From NCBI GenBank assembly GCA_934678955.1, contig CAKUSI010000086.1, positions 1 through 12,307 of the forward strand: DNA of 12,307 bases, written 5' to 3'. The DNA comes from an uncultured Austwickia sp. Lineage in GTDB: Bacteria; Actinomycetota; Actinomycetes; Actinomycetales; Dermatophilaceae. The notes beneath the pieces were generated by a model. That model was not told where the DNA came from. It ran no database searches and saw only the letters and a list, made by a program, of their open reading frames with translations. The translations under genes and the position numbers were made by a program. Shown in pieces: positions 6,947-12,307 of this stretch (position 1 is the first letter of the stretch; each line of letters opens with the position of its first letter).

Positions 6947-8587
6947 TCACTCCACCCCCACCAGGAGGTCGTACGCGATCGGGTCGCCCTCGATCCGGCA
7001 CACCTCCACCTCGGGGTAGGCGACCTTCAGGCGGGCGGCCACGCCGCGGGCCAGCCGCGACCCCGCGCTCCCCCCGGAGACCAGGGTCACCAGGTCGGCG
7101 CCGTCCCCGATGAGGGCGCGCACCAACTCATCCGCCAAGACGTCGGGGTCCTCACCGATCCCGATGGCCTCCTTGCCGGCATAGGCCACCACGTCTCCCG
7201 GGGCGCACGCCCCCGCCGCGGTCGTCGCGTGTCGCGTCGCGCGAACGATGAGACCCGAGCGGCACGACCGCGCCGCCTCGACCATCCGCTCGGCGAGCTC
7301 GGCCGGGTCCGCGTCGGGATCGAACAGGGCCAAGGCCGCCAGCCCCGCCACGGCCGAGCGGGTGGGAACCACGAGCGTGGCGAGCCCCGCCTCGTCGGCC
7401 AGCCGCCCGGCCGCCTCGGCTGCCAGGAGGGTGTCGTCGTGGTTGGCCATCAGGATCACCGTGTCCGCCGGCATGCCCTGGCGGGCCGCCAGCAGCTCCC
7501 CCGTGGTCGCCCGCCGGCCCGGTGAGGAGGTGACCACGTGCGCGCCGAGGCCGGACATGACCGCGGACAGATTCGGACCAGAGGCGCAGGCGATGACGCC
7601 GGTCCGCGCCGTTCGAGGCGCCGGGGGACGGTCCTGCGGTCGGGGCTCCTGCTCGTCGGTCGCGCCCAGCCACGACACGCGGACGCCCTCGGGGCGGCCG
7701 AGGTCGAAGCACACCTCGATGGCCGCGCCCGGCTCGTCGGTGTGCACGTGCACGGTCGCCACCGTGTCGTCCCCCGCCAGCACCACCGCGTCCCCCAGCG
7801 AGGTCAGACTGTCGCGCAGTGCCTCGCGCGCGGAGGAATCCAGACCGCGGACCACATACATCACCTCGTATGCCCCGTCGCCGCCGAGGTGCGGCAGCGT
7901 CGGGGGCTGGGCCGGGCCGAGCCGCCCCAGATCGACCCGGCGCCCGGTGACCACCTCGACCAGGGTCGCCAGGATGACCACCAGGCCGGCCCCACCTGCG
8001 TCGACGACCCCGGCCCGCCGAAGCAGCGGCAGGCGATCGGGGGTCTTCGCCAACGAGTCCCGTGCCCCCTCCAAGGCCGCCTCCACCACCCCGCCGAGGT
8101 CGGCGCCGGCGGAGAGGGCGTCGGCGGCGGACACCGCCGCGTCGTCGGCGACCGTGAGGATGGTGCCCTCCACCGGGTCGCTCACGCTCTCGCGCGCGCT
8201 CCACCGGCCAAGATCCAGCGCGGCGGCCACACCGGCGCCGCCGAGACCGAGGCGATCCGCCTCCCGGTCCGCCCGGATTCCCTCCGCCACGCCTCGAAGG
8301 AACTGGCTAAGGATCACCCCCGAGTTGCCCCGCGCGGCCAGCAGGGCCTCGCGCACGAGCGCGTCGGTCGCTTGCGACAGCCGCGGATCGGCCGGTTCCA
8401 CGCCACGTTCCAACAACCGCTCCAGGGCGGTGGACCAGGTGAGGTAGAGGTTCGTGCCGGTATCCCCGTCCGGGACCGGGAAGACGTTGAGCGCATCGAT
8501 CTCCGCGCGATGCACGGCGAGCGCCTGGCGCACGGCGAAGAGCCAGCGCCACCCCGCCGGCGCGTCCAGACGGGCGAGCGTCGTCAC
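6947..8587 (-). CDS. DAK2-domain fatty acid kinase subunit A-like protein (YloV/FakA family)
   Basis: This is a YloV/FakA-type protein. In Firmicutes FakA phosphorylates fatty acids held by FakB (DegV) partners, supplying acyl-phosphate for phospholipid synthesis; the substrate in this organism is inferred by family only. No degV/fakB gene is in the window. From GTG 8587 it is 546 residues, the usual length. The N-terminal DAK2 domain shows ALNVFPVPDGDTGTN at 32-46 with metal-binding Asp40 and Asp42, GNSGVILSQFLRG from residue 87, and a later GVVDAGGAGL. The C-terminal part, from roughly 325, matches the YloV C-terminal domain. I chose GTG 8587 rather than GTG 8593 because AGGAGG lies five bases before 8587 but overlaps the earlier codon. 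It is first in the fakA-recG-rsmD operon. TAGCCT at 8621-8626 (minus strand) is a possible -10. Confidence 0.92.
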   Translation of the reverse strand: MTTLARLDAPAGWRWLFAVRQALAVHRAEIDALNVFPVPDGDTGTNLYLTWSTALERLLERGVEPADPRLSQATDALVREALLAARGNSGVILSQFLRGVAEGIRADREADRLGLGGAGVAAALDLGRWSARESVSDPVEGTILTVADDAAVSAADALSAGADLGGVVEAALEGARDSLAKTPDRLPLLRRAGVVDAGGAGLVVILATLVEVVTGRRVDLGRLGPAQPPTLPHLGGDGAYEVMYVVRGLDSSAREALRDSLTSLGDAVVLAGDDTVATVHVHTDEPGAAIEVCFDLGRPEGVRVSWLGATDEQEPRPQDRPPAPRTARTGVIACASGPNLSAVMSGLGAHVVTSSPGRRATTGELLAARQGMPADTVILMANHDDTLLAAEAAGRLADEAGLATLVVPTRSAVAGLAALALFDPDADPAELAERMVEAARSCRSGLIVRATRHATTAAGACAPGDVVAYAGKEAIGIGEDPDVLADELVRALIGDGADLVTLVSGGSAGSRLARGVAARLKVAYPEVEVCRIEGDPIAYDLLVGVE

Positions 8588-8854
8588 CGGCACCTCCTCT
8601 GCGCGTCTACGCCTGGCCGAAGGCTAACGGCCGGGGCGCTTCGGCGGGCCGCGCGCCCCCGGCCCGCCGGGGTGGGACCTCGGCATGTCCGCGACGGCAT
8701 TTGGGGTCCTGCCGCGTCCTCCGATACCCTGTCAAGGTTCCCCGCGCGTGCTCGCCGTGCCCCTGCGCGGCCCACGGCAGCGATCGCCGGTTTCGCATCG
8801 ACGATCTCGTGCGGGTCCAGTTCATCGTCCGTCGTTTCAACGAGGAGTTCTCCC
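8588..8854. other. Divergent intergenic region between the fakA-type gene and rpmB
   Basis: These 267 bases separate two divergently transcribed units, so promoters for both should lie here. On the minus strand TAGCCT (8621-8626) is a candidate -10 for the fakA-type gene, about 34 bases before its start. On the plus strand TACCCT at 8725-8730 is a candidate for rpmB. The remaining rpmB leader, about 8737-8854, holds a short inverted repeat, GCCGTG at 8754-8759 with CACGGC at 8773-8778. I see no protein-coding gene in this stretch. Confidence 0.5.
8701..8730 (+). promoter_or_regulatory. Candidate rpmB promoter
   Basis: TTGGGG at 8701-8706 could be a -35 (three of six to TTGACA) and TACCCT at 8725-8730 fits TAnnnT, with an 18-base spacer. 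Transcription from here would give an unusually long leader of roughly 118 bases before rpmB. This is pattern matching only. Confidence 0.35.
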
Positions 8855-9040
8855 GTGGCTTCCACCTGCGACGTCTGCGGCAAAGGCCCGACCTTCGGCC
8901 ACAGCATCTCGCACTCGCACCGTCGCACGAAGCGCCGGTGGATCCCCAACATCCAGCGCGTGAAGGCCACCGTCGCCGGCACGCCCAAGCGTCTCAACGT
9001 GTGCACGTCCTGCCTCAAGGCCGGCAAGGTCACGCGCTGA
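8855..9040 (+). CDS. rpmB: 50S ribosomal protein L28, zinc-binding form
   Basis: L28 is a small protein of the large ribosomal subunit. The 61-residue product reads MASTCDVCGKGPTFGHSISH and continues with the family core HSHRRTKRRWIPNIQRV at 20-36. Two CxxC pairs, Cys5/Cys8 and Cys50/Cys53, mark the zinc-binding (C+) form. The start is GTG 8855 with GAGGAG about eight bases upstream. It stands alone on the plus strand, divergent from the fakA-type gene and convergent with thiL, and a hairpin terminator follows 15 bases after the stop. An rpmB next to a fakA/yloV-type gene is a common arrangement in Gram-positive bacteria and supports both calls. Confidence 0.97.
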   Translation: MASTCDVCGKGPTFGHSISHSHRRTKRRWIPNIQRVKATVAGTPKRLNVCTSCLKAGKVTR

Positions 9041-9055
9041 GCTGATCCTTCGCGT

Positions 9056-9091
9056 ACGCCGCTCCCGTCGTCCGGGGGCGGCGTTTCGCTT
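9056..9091 (+). terminator. Rho-independent terminator after rpmB
   Basis: ACGCCGCTCCCG at 9056-9067 pairs with CGGGGGCGGCGT at 9073-9084 across a five-base loop (TCGTC), giving a 12-base stem with one T-G wobble. The T-rich tail TTCGCTT follows. It starts 15 bases after the rpmB stop, in the right orientation. This is the clearest intrinsic terminator in the window. The tail is less T-rich on the other strand, so it is less likely to stop thiL transcripts. Confidence 0.8.
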
Positions 9092-9144
9092 GCCCTGCCC
9101 GGCCCATCGTCCCGGCCCGCGCCGCCACTTGGTCCGGCCGCCCT

Positions 9145-10125
9145 TCAGCCGGCGAAATGATCCCAGCCGCCCCCGCCCCGCGGGACGCCATCGACCGTGA
9201 CGCCGCTGCCGGAGCACACAGCGCCGATCGCCCTCCACCCTTCCGGGAGCCGCACGTCCGGCGGGAAGGTGGCGAGCAGCGAGTGCTCCTCACCGCCGGT
9301 CAGGGCGCACTCCAGCGACGCCGCATGGCCCAACACATCGGCCATGGCCGCCACGTCCTGCGCCAGCAGCGCGGAATCGATGGCGAAGAGAGCCCCGCTC
9401 GCGGCCGCCATCCGCCCGGCGTCCCGGATCAGCCCGTCGCTGAGATCGAGCATCGCGGTCGCGCCGGCGTCGGCGGCGATCGGGCCCTGATGGTAGGGGG
9501 CAACCGGCGCCAGATGGACGTCGACCAGCCCCCGCACGACCGGATCGTCCTGCGCTCCTCGGCCCTCGACCAGCAACGCGAGGCCGGCGGCCGAACGCCC
9601 CAGCGTCCCGGCCACCGCCAGGACGTCACCGTCTCGCGCGCCCGACCGGAGCACGGGCGCGCGGCCCTGCAGGTCGCCGAACGCCGTGATCGAGACGGTC
9701 AGTTGCCCGGCCGGCGCGCCGCTGAGATCCCCGCCCAGCACCGGACAGCCCGCCGCTGCCGCCGCCCGCCCGATCCCTCTCGCCAGATCCTCGGCCCACG
9801 CCAAGGGGGTCTGGGGGTCTGCCAGCAGCGTCACCACGAGACCGAGCGGCACCGATCCCATCGCGGCGACGTCCCCCAGGTTCTGGGCGACGGACTTGGC
9901 GCCCACCTGCGCGCCGGTGGACCACTCGTCGAGCCAGTCAGGCCCCCGGGTCATGGCGTCCGTCGTGACGACGATGCGCCCGTCGGGCGTCGCGAGCACC
10001 GCCGCGTCGTCACCCGGGCCGATCAGCACGCGAGGATCCTCGCTGCGCATCATCGGCAGGATGCGCGCCAGCAGCCCCTCCTCGGACACGTCGGCGAGGC
10101 AGGTGGGACGTGCGTCGGCGTGCAT
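9145..10125 (-). CDS. thiL: Thiamine-monophosphate kinase
   Basis: ThiL phosphorylates thiamine monophosphate with ATP to give thiamine diphosphate, the active cofactor, in the cytoplasm. The 326-residue protein carries the PurM/ThiL-family motifs: IGPGDDAAVL at 35-44, VVTTDAM at 52-58, SVAQNLGDVAAMG at 78-90, GGDLSG at 131-136, LDLSDGLIRD at 226-235 and GGEEHSLLAT at 277-286. The C-terminal GGWDHF is typical of actinobacterial ThiL. The usual GGED is GGEE here, a mild change. I chose ATG 10125, which has GGA six bases upstream; the in-frame ATG at 10131 and an upstream in-frame start at 10224 have no usable ribosome site, and the longer form would nearly reach the divergent gene's start. It is convergent with rpmB and divergent from the AsnC/Lrp-domain gene. 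No other thiamine gene is present. Confidence 0.94.
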   Translation of the reverse strand: MHADARPTCLADVSEEGLLARILPMMRSEDPRVLIGPGDDAAVLATPDGRIVVTTDAMTRGPDWLDEWSTGAQVGAKSVAQNLGDVAAMGSVPLGLVVTLLADPQTPLAWAEDLARGIGRAAAAAGCPVLGGDLSGAPAGQLTVSITAFGDLQGRAPVLRSGARDGDVLAVAGTLGRSAAGLALLVEGRGAQDDPVVRGLVDVHLAPVAPYHQGPIAADAGATAMLDLSDGLIRDAGRMAAASGALFAIDSALLAQDVAAMADVLGHAASLECALTGGEEHSLLATFPPDVRLPEGWRAIGAVCSGSGVTVDGVPRGGGGWDHFAG

Positions 10126-10184
10126 GGGCATCCGTTCGTGGTTGCGGCGGGCAGACGCGGCGAGGGGTCGGCGCGCGAATCCCC

Positions 10185-10198
10185 GCACGTTATCGTGC
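10185..10198. promoter_or_regulatory. Palindrome overlapping possible divergent -10 elements (thiL / AsnC-domain gene)
   Basis: GCACG-TTAT-CGTGC is a five-base inverted repeat around four AT-rich bases, the only AT-rich spot in the 122-base gap. It contains TATCGT on the plus strand (10191-10196) and TAACGT on the minus strand (10187-10192), both TAnnnT matches, so it could hold back-to-back -10 elements or an operator. No convincing -35 box is present on either side. The leaders would be about 45 bases to the plus-strand gene and about 55 to thiL. Confidence 0.3.
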
Positions 10199-10247
10199 AG
10201 GCAGGCCCGCAGGCGAGACCCCACGACCCACCGGCAGGAGGGCCACC

Positions 10248-10478
10248 ATGGTCCAGGCGTACATCCTGATCCAGACCCACGTCGGCCGCACCCGCGAGGT
10301 GTCCGCGGCGCTCGCCGGCATCCACGGGGTGCTCGAGCACGCCGAGGTGGCGGGCCCGTACGACGTCATCGGCAAGCTGCAGACCGGCACGGTCGAGGAG
10401 TTGGGGTCGCTGGTCATCGCCCGCATCCAGGAGGTGCCCGGCATCCTGCGCACCACCACATGCACGGTGGTCTCGTGA
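10248..10478 (+). CDS. Stand-alone AsnC/Lrp-type ligand-binding domain protein
   Basis: The 76-residue protein is a single RAM (AsnC/Lrp ligand-binding) domain without a DNA-binding helix-turn-helix. The N-terminal strand VQAYILIQT and the conserved AGPYDVIGKLQT at 35-46 are typical, as is PGILRTTTC near the end. Such domains form dimers and larger rings and often bind amino acids; the role of isolated copies is not established, and I cannot name a ligand. The start ATG 10248 has a strong AGGAGG seven bases upstream. The next gene begins at GTG 10475, overlapping the stop by four bases (GTGA), so the two are probably co-translated. A DUF3515 gene near an isolated AsnC domain, thiL and ddl is a recurring actinobacterial arrangement as I recall it. 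Confidence 0.9.
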   Translation: MVQAYILIQTHVGRTREVSAALAGIHGVLEHAEVAGPYDVIGKLQTGTVEELGSLVIARIQEVPGILRTTTCTVVS

Positions 10479-10942
10479 CGCGGCGGTGGATCGTGGGGAT
10501 CGCGGTGCTGGCCCTCGCGGCGGCGCTGGCCGGGGGCGCCTGGCTGGTGATCCGGTCGCGCGGCGTGTCGGCGGCTGCGGCCCCCGATGCGGGCGACCCT
10601 GCGTGCGCCCAAGTGGCCGCCCGATGGCCCGCCTCGGTCGGCGGGAAGGCGAGGGTGGCGGTCCGCGACGACCCGCCCGCGGTGGCGGCGTGGGGCGACC
10701 CGGCGATCATCGCCCGTTGCGGGGCCGCGACGCCGGGGCCGACCACGGACGATTGCATCGCCGCCGACGGGATCGACTGGGTCGGGCGCCGCGTCGGAGG
10801 CGGCATGGTCTTCGTCAGCTACGGGCGGGCACCGGCGGTCGAGGTGTTGGTGCCGGAGCAGTACGCTCCCGAGCCTCTGGTGCTCGGCGCGTTCGCGGAG
10901 GCCGCCCGCGCGATCCCGCAGGGACCGCACCGCTGCCGCTGA
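10475..10942 (+). CDS. DUF3515-family membrane-anchored protein
   Basis: The 155-residue product starts at GTG 10475, inside the last codons of the AsnC/Lrp-domain gene. One N-terminal hydrophobic helix at about 5-26, after MTRR, should anchor it in the membrane with the rest outside. The outer domain matches actinobacterial DUF3515: AAWGDPAIIARCG at 71-83, DGIDWVGRR at 98-106, and a closing segment FAEAARAIP at 140-148. Four cysteines, Cys44, Cys82, Cys94 and Cys154, could form two disulfides. There is no lipobox. The function of the family is unknown. Its position beside ddl hints at an envelope role but is not proof. Translational coupling to the AsnC domain is likely. Confidence 0.85.
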   Translation: MTRRWIVGIAVLALAAALAGGAWLVIRSRGVSAAAAPDAGDPACAQVAARWPASVGGKARVAVRDDPPAVAAWGDPAIIARCGAATPGPTTDDCIAADGIDWVGRRVGGGMVFVSYGRAPAVEVLVPEQYAPEPLVLGAFAEAARAIPQGPHRCR

Positions 10943-10948
10943 ACGCCG

Positions 10949-10989
10949 GCCCGGTCAGCGTCGCGGCGGTCAGCGGAGCCCGACCGGGC
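10949..10989. terminator. Possible hairpin between the convergent DUF3515 and ddl genes
   Basis: GCCCGGTC at 10949-10956 is a perfect inverted match to GACCGGGC at 10982-10989. The loop is 25 bases and there is no T-tract on either strand. The right arm lies in the last codons of ddl. It could act as a weak bidirectional terminator between the convergent genes, but such repeats arise readily in DNA this GC-rich. Confidence 0.25.
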
Positions 10990-12088
10990 GCTCCAGGGCC
11001 AGCTGGATCAGCTCGGAGACCAGCTGCGGGTAGGACAGGCCGCTCTTCTGCCAGACGTGGGGGTACATCGAGCTCGGGGTGAACCCCGGCATCGTGTTGA
11101 TCTCGTTCAGCGTGATCGTGCCGTCCGGCCCGTAGAAGAAGTCCACCCGGGCCAGGCCCTCGCAGGCTCCGGCGGCGAACGCCTTCAGCGCCATCTCGCG
11201 CATCGCTCGCGCGTCGTCCACCGGCAGATCCGCCGGGCAGGAGAGCGTCACGCCGTCCTCGGCGATGTACTTGGCCTCGAAGTCGTAGAACGCGTAGCCC
11301 TCCCCCACCAGCACCTCGCCGAGCTCACTCGCCCGGTCGGGACCGCCGCGGCCCTGCAGAACGCCGCACTCGATCTCCCGGCCGGGGATGCCCTGCTCGA
11401 CCAGTACCTTCGGGTCGTGGCTGCGGGCCTCCTCGATCGCCGCCTCCAGACCCGATGCCTCGGTCACGCGCGTGATGCCCATGCTGGACCCCGCCCGGCA
11501 CGGCTTGACGAAGACCGGGAACTCCAGCGCCGCGCACTGGGCGAGCACCCCGGCGCGGTCAGTGCTCCAGCGACGGTCCGGCACCATCACGTACGGCCCG
11601 ATCGGAAGCCCCGCCGCCGCGAAGGTGAGCTTCATGAACTCCTTGTCCATCATGACCGCCGACGACAGCACCCCGGCGCCGACGTACCGCAGGCCGGCGA
11701 GCTCGAGCAGCCCCTGGATCGTGCCGTCCTCGCCGAACGGGCCGTGCAGCACCGGGACGACGACGTCGATCGGGCCGAGGTCCAGCGGCTCCGCGCCGGG
11801 CCGCAGCTGGAGCACGTTGCGCTCCGGGGACGCGAGCGGTATGACGACGCGGGGCCGGTCCTCTCGCACGTGCGGCAGCTCGGCTCCGGAGAAGGACAGG
11901 TCGCTCAGGTCGTCGTGCTCGCGCACCCAGAGGCCGTCGCGGGTGATCCCGATGGGCAGCACGTCGAAGGCGTCCCGATCGATCGCGGCGACCACGCTGG
12001 CGGCGGTCACGCAGGACACGGCGTGTTCGGAGGAGCGGCCCCCGAAGAGCACTGCGACACGGGGGCGGCGGGGCTGGCTGGCGCTCAT
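10970..12088 (-). CDS. ddl: D-alanine--D-alanine ligase
   Basis: Ddl joins two D-alanines with ATP to make the dipeptide used for peptidoglycan precursors, in the cytoplasm. The 372-residue length fits the actinobacterial DdlA group. Motifs in order: VLFGGRSSEH at 13-22, HGPFGEDGTIQG at 115-126 (often HGPYGEDG), VKPCRAGSSMG at 194-204 in the ATP-grasp region, FYDFEAKY at 267-274 and NEINTMPGFTPSSMYP at 328-343. Tyr274 and the Ser201-Ser202 pair match the residues that favour D-Ala as second substrate, so I see no sign of the D-lactate variant behind vancomycin resistance. ATG 12088 gives the normal N-terminus but has no clear ribosome site; TAGAGT eight bases before the ATG suggests a nearly leaderless transcript. 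gpsA lies 54 bases upstream on the same strand, a conserved actinobacterial pair. Confidence 0.97.
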   Translation of the reverse strand: MSASQPRRPRVAVLFGGRSSEHAVSCVTAASVVAAIDRDAFDVLPIGITRDGLWVREHDDLSDLSFSGAELPHVREDRPRVVIPLASPERNVLQLRPGAEPLDLGPIDVVVPVLHGPFGEDGTIQGLLELAGLRYVGAGVLSSAVMMDKEFMKLTFAAAGLPIGPYVMVPDRRWSTDRAGVLAQCAALEFPVFVKPCRAGSSMGITRVTEASGLEAAIEEARSHDPKVLVEQGIPGREIECGVLQGRGGPDRASELGEVLVGEGYAFYDFEAKYIAEDGVTLSCPADLPVDDARAMREMALKAFAAGACEGLARVDFFYGPDGTITLNEINTMPGFTPSSMYPHVWQKSGLSYPQLVSELIQLALERPVGLR

Positions 12089-12096
12089 CCCGGCCG

Positions 12097-12102
12097 ACTC
12101 TA
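12097..12102 (-). promoter_or_regulatory. Candidate -10 element for ddl
   Basis: The minus strand reads TAGAGT, a TAnnnT match, ending eight bases before the ddl ATG. A transcript from it would start within about two bases of the start codon. No good -35 box is visible. It lies in the 54-base gap after gpsA, so ddl may have its own promoter as well as read-through from gpsA. Confidence 0.3.
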
Positions 12103-12142
12103 CGCGCTCACCACCGCCCGCAGCCCTCGAGTCGCGGGCCGC

Positions 12143-12307
12143 TCAGCTCTTCTCCGACTTCAGCTCTCGGGACATCAACGAGACCGCGATGAGCGCCGGG
12201 TGCTGCCCGTCGTGCAGGACCGCCACCACCGCCTCGACCAGCGGGGTGTCCACCCCGTGGGCCTGCGCGAGGGCGAAGATCGCCTCGCTGGAGCGCACCC
12301 CCTCGGC
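12143..12307 (-). CDS. gpsA: Glycerol-3-phosphate dehydrogenase [NAD(P)+], C-terminal end (partial)
   Basis: Only the last 54 codons are inside the window; the gene continues past the right edge. GpsA reduces dihydroxyacetone phosphate to sn-glycerol-3-phosphate, the backbone of phospholipids, in the cytoplasm. The translated tail begins AEGVRSSEAIFALAQAHGVD and continues TPLVEAVVAVLHDGQHP, then ALIAVSLMSRELKSEKS and a TGA at 12143-12145. EGV followed by a conserved helix, the P-x-x-EAV segment and the closing LMSRELK are characteristic of the GpsA C-terminus. Placement just upstream of ddl on the same strand matches the actinobacterial gpsA-ddl pair. Family assignment is strong despite the short fragment. 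Confidence 0.9.
   Translation of the reverse strand, partial: AEGVRSSEAIFALAQAHGVDTPLVEAVVAVLHDGQHPALIAVSLMSRELKSEKS

Noticed and set aside
4700..7525. Very long open frame on the plus strand opposite recG and the fakA-type gene
   Set aside because: It is antisense to two clear, motif-rich genes. Long shadow frames are expected at this GC content because stop codons are rare, and the translation is Arg/Gly/His-rich with no family resemblance.
9157..10269. Long plus-strand frame opposite thiL running into the AsnC-domain gene
   Set aside because: It is a shadow of thiL with no ribosome site and no recognisable domain, and it overlaps the better-supported ATG 10248 start in another frame.
12143..12307. 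Vancomycin-resistance style cluster around ddl
   Set aside because: Ddl keeps the residues of a D-Ala-D-Ala ligase, and no vanH or vanX-like gene is present; gpsA-ddl is the ordinary actinobacterial pairing.
1..12307. Mobile element, prophage, CRISPR, toxin-antitoxin or biosynthetic cluster
   Set aside because: No transposase, integrase, repeat-spacer pattern, tRNA-associated junction or small toxin-like gene pair was seen; gene content and composition are uniformly housekeeping.

Overview
The window is a very GC-rich, densely packed stretch of bacterial chromosome that carries only housekeeping genes. The gene set and order (gpsA, ddl, DUF3515, stand-alone AsnC/Lrp domain, thiL, rpmB, fakA-type kinase, recG, rsmD, coaD, DUF177, rpmF, rnc, mutM) indicate a high-GC Gram-positive actinobacterium (Actinomycetota). 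A member of the Propionibacteriaceae or a relative is my guess, not something the sequence proves. GTG starts are frequent and the long reading frames on opposite strands are shadows caused by the base composition.

Layout, left to right. Positions 1-44 hold what may be the last codons of a plus-strand gene. Positions 57-2642 are a tight minus-strand operon transcribed right to left: DUF177 (YceD-like), rpmF (L32), rnc (RNase III) and mutM (DNA glycosylase). A 290-base gap with an 18-base tandem repeat separates it from coaD (coenzyme A synthesis). Next is a small two-helix membrane protein with a glutaredoxin fold whose first active-site cysteine is replaced by serine. A second minus-strand operon, fakA-recG-rsmD (8587 down to 4077), has a 3-base gap at one junction and a 1-base overlap at the other. 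rpmB (L28) is divergent from it on the plus strand and ends in a strong hairpin terminator. thiL (minus) then lies divergent from a plus-strand pair, an AsnC/Lrp ligand-binding domain and a DUF3515 membrane protein whose start overlaps its neighbour's stop. ddl (D-Ala-D-Ala ligase) and the C-terminal end of gpsA follow on the minus strand.

Together these genes cover ribosome assembly and RNA processing (rpmF, rpmB, rnc, rsmD), DNA repair (mutM, recG), cofactors (coaD, thiL), and envelope or lipid precursors (ddl, gpsA, fakA). I found no mobile element, CRISPR array, tRNA, rRNA, prophage or convincing undescribed system. The points most worth a second look are the SxxC glutaredoxin-like protein, three genes whose -10-like hexamers sit so close to the start codon that leaderless transcripts are likely, the tandem repeat that clouds the DUF177 start, and a palindrome between thiL and the AsnC/Lrp gene.
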